DNA from: Alphaproteobacteria bacterium
GTDB taxonomy: Bacteria > Pseudomonadota > Alphaproteobacteria > Micropepsales > Micropepsaceae
Assembly (NCBI GenBank): GCA_024236055.1
Contig: JACKLF010000002.1
Location: 434,001-498,000 of the forward strand
DNA length: 64,000 bases
Direction of reading: 5' to 3'
Position numbers and translations under genes: made by a program
Shown: positions 25,696-34,599 of the stretch, piece after piece
How the letters are laid out: each line of letters starts with the position of its first letter
Position numbering within the stretch: position 1 is the stretch's first letter
The notes under the pieces: generated by a model
What the model was told of the DNA's origin: nothing
Database searches by the model: none
Seen by the model: the letters and a program-made list of their open reading frames with translations, nothing else

Positions 25696-25985
25696 TGCTG
25701 CGGCACGGCTTTCAATTCGGCGTCGATCGCCGACAGCTTGTCGGGCGTCACGACGTCGGGGGCATACTGCACAATTTCCGGCAGGGTCAAGTCCCGCCCC
25801 TCGTCGATCTGCGGGTTGGTGGCGATCTCGGGCAGGTATTTCAGGAAAATCGCCTTGAGGGCGGGCACGTCCAGCAGGGCGCCGATCCTGGTCGTGGCCA
25901 CCGAATAGACGGCCCCCTGGGTGGGGGCCTGGGCCAGCGCGGGACCGGCGGCCAGCAGCAGGGCGGCAAGAACCAGATGCTTCAT
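25692..25985 (-). CDS. Small exported protein of unknown function
   Basis: A 97-residue protein with a Sec signal peptide (MKHLVLAALLLAAGPALAQ) and a 75-residue mature part without cysteines (LLDVPALKAIFLKYLPEIATNP). The start follows the purK stop by 5 bp, with AAGGAG upstream, so it is the third gene of the purE-purK operon. Function unknown. Helical, possibly periplasmic. Confidence 0.75.
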   Translation of the reverse strand: MKHLVLAALLLAAGPALAQAPTQGAVYSVATTRIGALLDVPALKAIFLKYLPEIATNPQIDEGRDLTLPEIVQYAPDVVTPDKLSAIDAELKAVPQQ

Positions 25986-25990
25986 GGCGT

Positions 25991-27064
25991 TCACTCCTTG
26001 AGCCGGGTGACATGCCCCATCTTGCGGCCGGGCCGGGCCTGTTTCTTGCCATAAAGATGCAGCGCCCCGCCCTTGGCAAGGTTCTCCCAGGCATCCGCCT
26101 CGGCCCCGATGATATTCTCCATCACCACGTCGGCATGGCGCACCGGCGAGCCCAGCGGCCAGCCAGCCACGGCGCGGATATGCTGTTCGAACTGGGAGCA
26201 CTGGCAGGCCTCGATGGTCCAGTGGCCTGAATTGTGGACGCGCGGCGCGATCTCGTTGACCGTCAGGCTGCCGTCAGCCCCCACGAACAGTTCCACCGCC
26301 AGCACCCCGGCATAGTTCAGCGCATCGGCGATTGTCCGGGCGATGGCCTTGGCCGCATCGCCCTGCGCGGGCGAAAGCCGCCCCGGCACGGTGGAGGAAC
26401 GCAGGATATGGTGTTCGTGCAGGTTTTCCGGCGGGTCATAGGCGGCAAAGCTGCCGTCGGCGCCGCGCGCGGCAACCACCGACGCCTCGAAGGCGAAATC
26501 GACAAAGCCTTCCAGGATGCAGGCCGCGCCCTTGAATTTCTCGAACGCCGCCGCGCACTCCTCGGCGCTGGTCACCTTGGCCTGGCCCTTGCCGTCATAG
26601 CCGAAGCGGCGTGTCTTCAGGATTGCCGGACCGCCCAGATCGGCGAATGCCGCGCGCGCCTGTTCGCTGCTGGAGACATCGCGGAACGGCGCCACGGCCA
26701 GGCCCAGCTTTTCGACAAAGCTTTTCTCGGACAATCGGTCCTGGGTGATCGCCAGGGCGTCGGCGCCCGGCGCCACCCAGACGGAATCGGCCAGTCGGGC
26801 GATGGCATGGGCGGGCAAATTCTCGAACTCGAAGGTCACCGCATCGCAGCGCGCGGCAAAGGCGGCCAGCGCATCGGCGTCTTCAAAGGGCGCAACGACA
26901 TGGTGCGGGGTGACCTGGAAGGCCGGCGCATCGGGCGCGTCATTGTAGATGCAGGTCTGCAGCCCCAGCCGCGCCGCCGCCATGGCGAGCATGCGGCCCA
27001 ACTGGCCGCCGCCGACGATGCCGATGGTGCCGCCGGGCGGCACGGGCCTGGACAGGTTTTTCAT
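25991..27064 (-). CDS. purK: N5-carboxyaminoimidazole ribonucleotide synthase PurK
   Basis: A 357-residue ATP-grasp enzyme that carboxylates AIR to N5-CAIR in purine synthesis. GIVGGGQLGRMLAMAA opens the protein; ATP-grasp segments TRRFGYDGKGQ, CILEGFVDF and NEIAPRVHNSGHWTIEAC follow. Its ATG overlaps the purE TGA (ATGA), so the pair is coupled. Confidence 0.95.
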   Translation of the reverse strand: MKNLSRPVPPGGTIGIVGGGQLGRMLAMAAARLGLQTCIYNDAPDAPAFQVTPHHVVAPFEDADALAAFAARCDAVTFEFENLPAHAIARLADSVWVAPGADALAITQDRLSEKSFVEKLGLAVAPFRDVSSSEQARAAFADLGGPAILKTRRFGYDGKGQAKVTSAEECAAAFEKFKGAACILEGFVDFAFEASVVAARGADGSFAAYDPPENLHEHHILRSSTVPGRLSPAQGDAAKAIARTIADALNYAGVLAVELFVGADGSLTVNEIAPRVHNSGHWTIEACQCSQFEQHIRAVAGWPLGSPVRHADVVMENIIGAEADAWENLAKGGALHLYGKKQARPGRKMGHVTRLKE

Positions 27065-27579
27065 TTTGGCGCTTTGGCGACCGAACGGGTCTGGCGGGCG
27101 CGCCACTGGTTCAGCCGCTTCTTCACCGCCGGATCGGACAGGCCCAGGATCGCGGCGGCATGCAGGGCGGCGTTCTTGGCTCCCGCCTCCCCGATGGCGA
27201 AAGTCGCCACCGGCACCCCGCCCGGCATCTGGGCGATGGACAACAGGCTGTCGAGCCCCTTCAGGGTGCGGCTTTGCACCGGCACGCCCAGCACCGGCAG
27301 GGTCGTCATCGAGGCCACCATGCCCGGCAGATGCGCCGCCCCGCCGGCCCCGGCGATGATCACCTCGATGCCGCGATCTTCGGCGTCCCTGGCATAGCGA
27401 ACCATGCGGTCGGGGGTGCGATGGGCGGAAACGATGCGCGCCTCGTGGGAAACCTTAAGCGAATCCAACACGGTCACGGCCGCCTTCATGGTCTCCCAGT
27501 CGGACTGGCTGCCCATGATGATGCCCACTTTGGGCTTGGTGGCCGGGGCTTTTCTGGTGGATTTGCTTGCGCTTGGCAT
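27061..27579 (-). CDS. purE: N5-carboxyaminoimidazole ribonucleotide mutase PurE
   Basis: A 172-residue mutase that turns N5-CAIR into CAIR. GIIMGSQSDWETM, VSAHRTPDR and AGAGGAAHLPGMVA are the substrate loops. The start at 27579 leaves a 15-residue Lys-rich leader (MPSASKSTRKAPATK). First gene of the operon purE-purK-small exported protein-23-codon frame. Confidence 0.94.
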   Translation of the reverse strand: MPSASKSTRKAPATKPKVGIIMGSQSDWETMKAAVTVLDSLKVSHEARIVSAHRTPDRMVRYARDAEDRGIEVIIAGAGGAAHLPGMVASMTTLPVLGVPVQSRTLKGLDSLLSIAQMPGGVPVATFAIGEAGAKNAALHAAAILGLSDPAVKKRLNQWRARQTRSVAKAPK

Positions 27580-27665
27580 GGATGGCTCGAATCTCGCGAA
27601 GCGGCGCAGTATAGGCAGCGCGCCCCCCAAGGAAAGACCCCGCGGACGGCCCTGTTTAGGGCCCG

Positions 27666-27687
27666 TTAACCATTGGGCGTTAACCAT
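27666..27687 (+). promoter_or_regulatory. Two direct TTAACCAT half-sites upstream of the GGDEF gene
   Basis: TTAACCAT occurs at 27666-27673 and again at 27680-27687, in phase at 14 bp. TTAACCAT-like half-sites are bound by CtrA in Caulobacter. The spacing is not the standard N7 pair, so the call is tentative. They lie 73-94 bp upstream of the start codon at 27760. Confidence 0.35.
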
Positions 27688-27759
27688 TTGTTCGCAAACC
27701 TAAACCCCTTTTTAAAGGCCACACGGTTAGTCTGACCCCGTAAAGGCAGGGCAAATGCG

Positions 27760-28494
27760 ATGAAAATCGAAGGCAACAGGCCCACCAGCGCCACCCGCTC
27801 GGTCGCCGCCAGCGCCTATGCCCGCCGCACCCAGGCCGCGGAGGCGGTGACGGCGCCCCCGGCGCCCGAGGCCGTGACCAGCGTGCTGGGCATCCCCGAT
27901 GCCGAGTTCACCCCCCGGGTGCGCGACGCCATCATGGGGCTGATGCAGGAAGTCGACACCCTGCGCCGCGAGCTTTCCGACACCCGCCGCCGCCTGGACG
28001 AGGTGGAAAAATCCGCCGACCAGGACGGCATGCTGCCGCTGCTCAACCGCCGCGCCTTCGTGCGCGAGCTGGCGCGCTATATCGCCTTCACCGGGCGCTA
28101 CAACACGCCCGCCTCGCTGATCTATTTCGACCTGAACGACCTGAAGCGGACCAACGACACATTCGGTCACGCGGCGGGCGATGCGGTGCTGGCCCATTTC
28201 GCCAATGTGCTGATGGGCCATGTGCGCGACAGCGACAGCGTGGGCCGGCTGGGCGGCGACGAGTTCGGCGTGCTGCTGAGCCATGCCGGCCAGGAGCAGG
28301 CGGCCAAGAAGGCCGACGCGCTGGCCGAGACCCTGAAAACCTCGCCCATCCGCTGGGAAGGCCAGACCATCGATGTCAGCTTCGCCTATGGCGCCTTCCA
28401 GTTGAAGCCGGGCGACAATCCCGACCAGGCGATGGCCCGCGCCGACGAGGCGATGTACCGCCAGAAACGCCAGGCCAAGGCGGCCGCCGGATAA
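27760..28494 (+). CDS. GGDEF diguanylate cyclase
   Basis: A 244-residue soluble protein: an unstructured Ala/Thr-rich N-terminus, a coiled coil (about 60-90, IMGLMQEVDTLRRELSDTRRRLDEVEK) and a GGDEF domain with DPL-like entry (DQDGMLPLLNRRAF), YFDLNDLKRTND and the active-site LGGDEFG. An RxxD product-inhibition site (RDSD) stands five residues before GGDEF, so the enzyme should be active and feedback-inhibited by c-di-GMP. The coiled coil could mediate dimerisation. A terminator follows at once. Confidence 0.92.
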   Translation: MKIEGNRPTSATRSVAASAYARRTQAAEAVTAPPAPEAVTSVLGIPDAEFTPRVRDAIMGLMQEVDTLRRELSDTRRRLDEVEKSADQDGMLPLLNRRAFVRELARYIAFTGRYNTPASLIYFDLNDLKRTNDTFGHAAGDAVLAHFANVLMGHVRDSDSVGRLGGDEFGVLLSHAGQEQAAKKADALAETLKTSPIRWEGQTIDVSFAYGAFQLKPGDNPDQAMARADEAMYRQKRQAKAAAG

Positions 28495-28498
28495 AAAG

Positions 28499-28530
28499 GA
28501 AAAGGCCGGGCATCGCGCCCGGCCTTTTTT
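28499..28530. terminator. Bidirectional terminator between GGDEF and MHYT-kinase genes
   Basis: GGCCGGGC at 28504-28511 pairs with GCCCGGCC at 28517-28524 and is followed by TTTTTT on the + strand. AAAAGGAAAA on the other side gives a weaker T run on the minus strand. It serves two convergent genes. Confidence 0.82.
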
Positions 28531-28534
28531 CTGC

Positions 28535-31291
28535 TTAAGCCACTTTCATGCGCGGATCGCTGTTCCAGCCTGCGATCGCGCTCTGCGTCGCCTGCCAGCA
28601 GGCATCCAACCGCATCATCAACGCCTGCACGCCATCGGTGTCGCCCGAACGGGCCGCCGCTTCCAGCGTGCGCGCCAGGGCGCTGAGGCGGCGCGCACCC
28701 ACATTGCCCGCCGACGAAATCAGCGCATGGGCGGCGCGGGCCACCGTGTCCAGCGCGCCTGCCTCCAGGCCGGCCTGTGCCATATCCAGGCTGGCGCGGG
28801 CATCCTGGCGGAACAGCAGCAGGAAATCGCCCAGCCCGTCATCGCCCATCACCGCGGCCAGGCCGCGCAGGGCCTCGCCGTCCAGGATCGCATCGTCATC
28901 ACCGGCGGATGCAGCCGCGGGCAGCTGGAGCGTGAACTTTTCCAGCAGCGCCAAAAGCGCGGCCGGCGCGATGGGCTTGCTCACATAATCGTTCATGCCG
29001 GCAGCCAGATATTCCTCGCGCGCGCCCGGCTGGGCGTTGGCGGTCATGGCGATGATCGGGATGTCGCATTTGGGCGCGGGCAGCGCACGGATCTGGCGCG
29101 TGGCACCCAGCCCGTCCAATTCGGGCATCTGGATGTCCATCAGCACCAGGTCGAAGTCCTGGGCGCGCATATGCTCGACCGCCTGCAGCCCGTTCTCCGC
29201 GATGGTCAGGTGGAAACGCTTCTGCAGAAGTGCCTGGGCGTACTTCTGGTTGATCTTGTTGTCTTCGGCCAGAAGGATACGCATCTGGGACCTTTCGGCG
29301 GGGCTTGCCGGAAGGCTGGGCGCGGGTGCGGGCGCCGCCGGCAGGGTTTGATAGAGACGGTTGAGGCAGTCGCGCAGTTCATGCTGGCGCAGCGGCTTGT
29401 CCAGCCGTCCGTCCAGCAGGGTCAGCGCGGCTTCGGGCACGCCGTGGGTACCGGCGGATGAAACGATCACCAGCCGCGTGCCCGACAGATCGGCATTGGC
29501 GCGGATGCGCTGGGCCAGTTCGCTGCCGGCCATGCCGGGCATCATCTGATCCAGCAGCGCCAGGTCAAAGGGCTTTCCGGCGCGCCAGGCGCGCTCCAGC
29601 TCGGCCAGGGCGGCAAAGCCGTCATGGGCGGTGACGACCCGGGTCACGCCCAGCGCCGTCAACTGACGGTGGATGATGTCCAGGTTCATCGCCAGGTCGT
29701 CGACCACCAGCACTTTCAGTTCCGTCAGGTGCCGGGCCACGGTTTCGGCTTCCACCACCTGCCCCTCGGCACGCGCCAGCGACAGTTCGAACCAGAAGGT
29801 CGAACCCGCGCCCAGTTCGCTTTCCACGCCGATCGTGCCGCCCATCAGTTCGACAAGCTGCTTGCAGATCGCCAGGCCCAGGCCGGTGCCGCCATAGCGG
29901 CGGGTCACCGAACTGTCGGCCTGGCTGAATTTCTGGAACAGGCGCTCGCAGGTCGCCTTGGGAATGCCGATGCCGCAATCCTGCACCTCGAAGCGCAGAT
30001 GCGAACGGCCGGACTGCGGGTCTTCGATGCGCGCCACCTTGACCACCAGGCTGACGCCGCCCTTCTCGGTGAACTTGATGGCGTTCGACAGCAGGTTGAG
30101 CAGCACCTGGCGCAGGCGCGCCGCATCGCCGCGATAGGCGCCGCGCGCCGCCGGCTCGACGAAGCAGCCAAGATCGATGGTCTTCTCGCGCGCCTTGCCG
30201 GTCATCACCGCCACCGCGCTTTCCACCGTGGCCACCAGGTCGAAGTCCTGCAGGTCCAGTTCGAACTTGCCTGCCTCCAGCTTGGAGATGTCCAGGATGT
30301 CGTTGACGATCGCCAGCAGCGCCTCGCCGGATTCGCGGACCGTCTCGGCAAAGCCGCGCTGTTCCTGGTCCAGGCCGGTTTCCAGAAGCAGCCCCGTCAT
30401 GCCCAGGATGCCGTTCATCGGTGTGCGTATCTCGTGGCTCATATTGGCCAGAAAATCGCTCTTGGCGCGGTTGCCCGCATCGGCGGCATCGCGCGCGGCG
30501 ATCAGTTCGGCGCGCGCCTTTTCCAGTTCGGCGATGTGGGCGCGCAGGCGCGCCGCTTCTTCCTGCGACTGGCGGGCCATGCGCGAATCGAACAGCGCGC
30601 AGACGGCGCCCAGCGCGATGACCAGCAGCGACACCACCGCAACGGCGATGGACATGCTTTCGGGTGCAAGCGTCACACCGGGATCGTGCGGCATCAGCGT
30701 CAGGTGAAAGGAGACCGCGGCCATGGCGGTGAAATGCATGCCGCAGATCGCCAGAACGAACAGGCCGGTGGCCGCGGCCAGGCCGCGCAGGCGCCGCGCC
30801 CGCGCCAGCATGGTCATGCCCGCGATGCCCGAAGCGATGCCGATCATCAGCGAGGCGAAGACGTAATTGCCGTCCCACACCATGGTCATGGGACCGCGCA
30901 GGGCCAGCATGCCGGTATAGTGCATCAGGCTGATCGCCAGCCCCAGCACCGTGCCCGATCCGATCGCGCCCGCCCGCGTGACACAAAGCCCGAACGCCAG
31001 GGTGCAAAGCGCCATCGCGATCAGCGCCGACAGGACGGTAAGGGTCACATCATAGGTGACGTCAAAGCCGGGACGGAAAGCCAGCATGGCGATGAAGTGC
31101 GTGCCCCAGATGCCGCAGGCCGCCACGAAGCCCGCCGCAACCAGCCACGCCAGGAAATGCCGCCCGCTGGCGACACGCATGCGCATCAGCATGTGGGTGA
31201 AGGTGGCGCAGGCCAGAAGGCAGATGACGGCGGCAACCAGAACCAGGCGCAGATCATGCTGCGTGGTGACACAACCCAGAATCTTGAACAT
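28535..31291 (-). CDS. MHYT-domain hybrid histidine kinase with two receivers and an HPt domain
   Basis: A 918-residue membrane kinase. Residues 1-250 form a seven-helix MHYT sensor with the three His motifs GTHFIAM, LMHYTGM and GMHFTAM, thought to bind copper and sense a gas or redox state. Then come a coiled coil, DHp with FLANMSHEIRTPMNGILG, ATPase (NLLSNAIKFTEKGG, YGGTGLGLAICKQLVELMGG), receiver 1 (LALLDQMMPGMAG), receiver 2 (LVLMDIQMPELDG) and a C-terminal HPt with AAHALISSAGNVGA. A complete in-cis phosphorelay. No response regulator adjoins it, but a c-di-GMP cyclase gene converges on it. ATG at 31291 used; TTG one codon upstream. Confidence 0.92.
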   Translation of the reverse strand: MFKILGCVTTQHDLRLVLVAAVICLLACATFTHMLMRMRVASGRHFLAWLVAAGFVAACGIWGTHFIAMLAFRPGFDVTYDVTLTVLSALIAMALCTLAFGLCVTRAGAIGSGTVLGLAISLMHYTGMLALRGPMTMVWDGNYVFASLMIGIASGIAGMTMLARARRLRGLAAATGLFVLAICGMHFTAMAAVSFHLTLMPHDPGVTLAPESMSIAVAVVSLLVIALGAVCALFDSRMARQSQEEAARLRAHIAELEKARAELIAARDAADAGNRAKSDFLANMSHEIRTPMNGILGMTGLLLETGLDQEQRGFAETVRESGEALLAIVNDILDISKLEAGKFELDLQDFDLVATVESAVAVMTGKAREKTIDLGCFVEPAARGAYRGDAARLRQVLLNLLSNAIKFTEKGGVSLVVKVARIEDPQSGRSHLRFEVQDCGIGIPKATCERLFQKFSQADSSVTRRYGGTGLGLAICKQLVELMGGTIGVESELGAGSTFWFELSLARAEGQVVEAETVARHLTELKVLVVDDLAMNLDIIHRQLTALGVTRVVTAHDGFAALAELERAWRAGKPFDLALLDQMMPGMAGSELAQRIRANADLSGTRLVIVSSAGTHGVPEAALTLLDGRLDKPLRQHELRDCLNRLYQTLPAAPAPAPSLPASPAERSQMRILLAEDNKINQKYAQALLQKRFHLTIAENGLQAVEHMRAQDFDLVLMDIQMPELDGLGATRQIRALPAPKCDIPIIAMTANAQPGAREEYLAAGMNDYVSKPIAPAALLALLEKFTLQLPAAASAGDDDAILDGEALRGLAAVMGDDGLGDFLLLFRQDARASLDMAQAGLEAGALDTVARAAHALISSAGNVGARRLSALARTLEAAARSGDTDGVQALMMRLDACWQATQSAIAGWNSDPRMKVA

Positions 31292-31402
31292 CAACCCGGC
31301 CAGGAGAACTACCTGGCCTGATTAGATTGGAACCGCTAAAAATTTTCCTAAGCGGCGGAAGGAATGCAACTTACGCGCGCAATCATGGGTTGATGGAACA
31401 CG

Positions 31403-31431
31403 AAAAAAGCCGGGCACAGGGCCCGGCTTTT
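31403..31431 (-). terminator. Terminator of icd
   Basis: GCCGGGC and GCCCGGC arms (31409-31427) with a 5-base loop, followed on the minus strand by TTTTTTCG and on the plus strand by TTTT. 32 bases past the icd stop. Confidence 0.8.
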
Positions 31432-31462
31432 CCCAATCTACAATTCCAGCGCGAAACCTTTA

Positions 31463-32674
31463 TCAGGCCATGGCCTTCTTCAGGTTCTCGTCGACCTTGT
31501 CCAGGAAGCCTTCGGTGGTCAGCCACTTCTGGTCGGGGCCGACCAGCAGCGCCAGGTCCTTGGTCATGAAGCCCGACTCGACGGTGGCGACGGTGACGTC
31601 CTCCAGCTTGGTGGCGAACCTGGCCAGCGCGTCATTGCCGTCCAGCTTGGCGCGGTGCGCCAGGCCGCGCGTCCAGGCATAGATGGAGGCGATGGAGTTG
31701 GTGGACGTGCTCTTGCCCTGCTGGTGCTGGCGATAGTGGCGGGTCACGGTGCCGTGTGCGGCTTCGGCTTCCACCGTCTTGCCGTCGGGCGTGGTCAGCA
31801 CGCTGGTCATCAGGCCCAGCGAACCGAAGCCCTGGGCCACCGTGTCGGACTGCACGTCACCGTCATAGTTCTTGCAGGCCCAGACATAGCCGCCGCTCCA
31901 CTTCAGCGACGAGGCCACCATGTCGTCGATCAGCCGGTGCTCATAGGTGATGCCGGCGGCGTCGAACTTGGCCTTGAACTCGGCGTCGAAGACTTCCTGG
32001 AACAGGTCCTTGAAGCGGCCGTCATAGGCTTTCAGGATGGTGTTCTTGGTCGACAGATAGACCGGATACTTGCGCGCCAGGCCGTAATTCATGCTGGCGC
32101 GGGCGAAGTCGCGGATCGAGTCGTCCAGATTGTACATGGCCATCGCCACGCCCGAGCCCGGCGACTTGAACACTTCATGCTCGATCACCTTGCCGTCCTC
32201 GCCGACGAACTTGATGGTCAGCGTGCCCTTGCCGGGGAACAGGAAGTCGGTGGCGCGATACTGGTCGCCAAAGGCATGGCGGCCCACCACGATGGGCTGG
32301 GTCCAGCCCGGCACCAGGCGCGGCACGTTCTGGCAGATGATCGGCTCGCGGAAGATCACGCCGCCCAGGATGTTGCGGATGGTGCCGTTGGGCGACTTCC
32401 ACATCTTCTTGAGGCCGAATTCCTCCACCCGCGCCTCGTCCGGGGTGATGGTGGCGCATTTGACGCCCACGCCGTGCTTCTTGATGGCGTTGGCGGCGTC
32501 GATGGTGATCTGGTCGTCGGTGGCGTCGCGGCTCTGGATGGACAGGTCGTAATATTCCAGGTCGACGTCCAGATAGGGCAGGATCAGCTTCTTCTTGATC
32601 AGGTCCCAGATGATGCGGGTCATCTCGTCGCCGTCCAGCTCGACGACCGGATTGGCGACCTTGATCTTGCTCAT
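31463..32674 (-). CDS. icd: NADP-dependent isocitrate dehydrogenase
   Basis: A 403-residue enzyme of the eukaryote-like homodimeric class, oxidising isocitrate to 2-oxoglutarate in the TCA cycle. VELDGDEMTRIIWDLIKKK at the N-terminus, SPNGTIRNILGG (substrate Ser/Asn/Arg loop), DDMVASSLKWSGGYVWACKNYDGDVQSD (metal-binding Asp) and EAAHGTVTRHYRQHQQG are intact. The start at 32674 has GAGGATT upstream and gives the standard N-terminus. The open frame runs 25 codons further upstream. Confidence 0.96.
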   Translation of the reverse strand: MSKIKVANPVVELDGDEMTRIIWDLIKKKLILPYLDVDLEYYDLSIQSRDATDDQITIDAANAIKKHGVGVKCATITPDEARVEEFGLKKMWKSPNGTIRNILGGVIFREPIICQNVPRLVPGWTQPIVVGRHAFGDQYRATDFLFPGKGTLTIKFVGEDGKVIEHEVFKSPGSGVAMAMYNLDDSIRDFARASMNYGLARKYPVYLSTKNTILKAYDGRFKDLFQEVFDAEFKAKFDAAGITYEHRLIDDMVASSLKWSGGYVWACKNYDGDVQSDTVAQGFGSLGLMTSVLTTPDGKTVEAEAAHGTVTRHYRQHQQGKSTSTNSIASIYAWTRGLAHRAKLDGNDALARFATKLEDVTVATVESGFMTKDLALLVGPDQKWLTTEGFLDKVDENLKKAMA

Positions 32675-32780
32675 GGAGAAATCCTCGAATTTTGGGGCTG
32701 GCAGGGATATAGCGGGGCCCCAAATAACCCGGCCCCCAGAACAGTTCAAGAAAGCTGGTTAAATCCCCGAAAGGCCACAG

Positions 32781-33557
32781 ATGACCGAAGGGTCGCTCAT
32801 TTTCCCCCCCGCCATTGTCCTGTCCCACACCCAGATGGGGGAAAATATCGGCTCGGCCGCCCGGGCGATGAAGAATTTCGGGCTGGGCGAACTGATCCTG
32901 ATCGCCCCCAAATGCGGCTGGCCCAACGACCGGGCACAGATGCTGGCATCGGGCGCCGCCGATATCATCGAGGCGGCACAGGTGTTTGACACCACCGAAG
33001 CGGCGCTGGCGCCCTACAGCCTGGTGCTGGCCACCACCGCGCGGGGCCGCGATGTGGTCAAGGAAATCTACACCCCCCAGGCCGCCGCCCGGCACCTGCG
33101 CGCCACCGCCAAGGCGGGCGCACGCACCGCCATCCTGTTCGGCAACGAACGGGCGGGGCTGACCAACGAGGAAATGAGCCTGGCGGACGGTGTCATCACC
33201 ATTCCCACCGCCGATTTCTGGTCGCTGAACCTGGCCCAGGCGGTGCTGGTGACGGCCTATGAGTGGCTGAAATCGGCCGACGCCACCCCGGCCACCCGCA
33301 TCCGGGCCACCGTCGCGGTGCCGGCCACCCGCCATGAACTGACCGGCCTGTTCGAACACCTGGAGCGCGAGCTGGATGCCGCCGAGTTCCTTTTCCCGCC
33401 CGCCAAGCGCGAAACGATGGTACGGAACATCCGCGCCATGATAATGCGGTCGCGCCTGTCCGATCAGGAAGTCCGCACGATACGCGGCATGATCGTGGCC
33501 CTGGTACGAAACAAGTATCGCGGCAAGCAGAACAAGAACGGGGACCAGGACGGTTGA
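32781..33557 (+). CDS. trmJ: tRNA (cytidine/uridine-2'-O-)-methyltransferase TrmJ-like
   Basis: A 258-residue SPOUT methyltransferase. Knot motifs: MGENIGSAARAMKNFGLGEL, AILFGNERAGLTNEEMSLAD and IPTADFWSLNLAQAVLVTAYEW. In E. coli TrmJ modifies position 32 of tRNAs with S-adenosylmethionine. The C-terminal extension (RNIRAMIMRSRLSDQEVRTIRGM) is typical. It overlaps the next gene by 4 bases. Confidence 0.9.
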   Translation: MTEGSLIFPPAIVLSHTQMGENIGSAARAMKNFGLGELILIAPKCGWPNDRAQMLASGAADIIEAAQVFDTTEAALAPYSLVLATTARGRDVVKEIYTPQAAARHLRATAKAGARTAILFGNERAGLTNEEMSLADGVITIPTADFWSLNLAQAVLVTAYEWLKSADATPATRIRATVAVPATRHELTGLFEHLERELDAAEFLFPPAKRETMVRNIRAMIMRSRLSDQEVRTIRGMIVALVRNKYRGKQNKNGDQDG

Positions 33558-34441
33558 GCGCGCTTCCCATCATCGGTCTTTTCGTCGTGACGCTGGCGGC
33601 GCTTGGCTTCGCCGCCTGGCCGCTTGTGCGCCGCAAATACCGCAGGCCCGGCAAGGCCGGCTGGCTGCTGCTGGGCGCGGTGGTGCTGTTCGTGCTGGGC
33701 GTGGGCGGGGGCAGTTACCTGATGCTGGGCCGTCCGCACCTGGCCGAGCGTTCCGCGATGGGCCTGAAGACCGACGAGGTCAACGGTCTGGTGCCCTTCC
33801 TGATCGAGCGGGTGCGCAAATATCCCAATGACGCACGCGCCTGGCGCTATCTGGGCCAGCTTTACTCGGGCGCGCGCGCGCCGGGCCAGGCGGCGGCAGC
33901 CTATTCCAAGGCGCTGGCGATCGAGGGTTCGGGCGATGCCGAACTGGATGCCGCCTTTGGCGAGGCGCTGGCCATGCAGAACGGCGGCAATGTGCCCGAC
34001 CAGGCCATGTCGGCCTTCGAGGCCGCCATCGCCGCCGATCCCAAGAACATGGCGGCGCGTTTCTATCTGGGGCTGGGCAAGTCGCAGCGGAATGACCAGG
34101 CAGGTGCGATTGCAATCTGGCGCCAGTTGCTCAGCGAAACGCCGAACGACACACCGCTGCACCAGCTTCTGATCGACCGCATCGCCATGGCGACCGCGGC
34201 GGCAAGCGCGGCGGGCCCCGGCGGCGGGCCGCCCGATCCGCGCAAGATGGTGGCGATGCTGGCCGCGCGGCTGAAGGACGATCCCAAGGACGGGCCCGGC
34301 TGGATCAGGCTGGTGCGCGCCTATCATGTGCTGGGCGAAGACGACAAGGCGCGCACCGCGCTGGCCGATGCGCGCAAGGCTTTTGCCGGCGACAAGACCA
34401 TGCTGGCCGCTTTCGACACGGCCGAAAAAGACTTAAAGTAG
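33554..34441 (+). CDS. TPR protein related to cytochrome c biogenesis factor CcmI/CycH
   Basis: A 295-residue membrane-anchored protein: two hydrophobic helices (about 4-22 and 36-58), then tetratricopeptide-like repeats (NDARAWRYLGQLYSGARAPGQAAAAYSKAL, KNMAARFYLGLGKSQRN, GWIRLVRAYHVLGEDDKARTAL). The layout matches CcmI, which holds apocytochrome c for haem ligation. No ccm genes are beside it, so the role is inferred. It begins with TTG overlapping the trmJ stop (TTGA), so it is coupled. Confidence 0.72.
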   Translation: MSALPIIGLFVVTLAALGFAAWPLVRRKYRRPGKAGWLLLGAVVLFVLGVGGGSYLMLGRPHLAERSAMGLKTDEVNGLVPFLIERVRKYPNDARAWRYLGQLYSGARAPGQAAAAYSKALAIEGSGDAELDAAFGEALAMQNGGNVPDQAMSAFEAAIAADPKNMAARFYLGLGKSQRNDQAGAIAIWRQLLSETPNDTPLHQLLIDRIAMATAAASAAGPGGGPPDPRKMVAMLAARLKDDPKDGPGWIRLVRAYHVLGEDDKARTALADARKAFAGDKTMLAAFDTAEKDLK

Positions 34442-34442
34442 A

Positions 34443-34555
34443 ACCCCCTCCGGCCTTCGCAACTTTGCTTGACGCGACGCTTACACGTCGCGTCTGCGCG
34501 TTGCTGCGGCCACCTCCCCCTCCTATGCGCTCACGCGCATGAGGGGGAGGCGGGC
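34443..34555 (+). repeat. Double-hairpin intergenic repeat, copy 5
   Basis: CCCCCTCCGGCCTTCGCAAC, inner palindrome GACGCGAC...GTCGCGTC, GCGTTGCTGCGGCCACCTCC, second hairpin CCTCCCCCTC/GAGGGGGAGG around ATGCGC/GCGCAT. Nearly identical outside the palindromes to copy 3. It fills the gap after the TPR gene together with copy 6. Confidence 0.78.
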
Positions 34556-34599
34556 CCGAGCGCGTTGCACCACAGCCTGTCGATACAGACACAGGTCAT

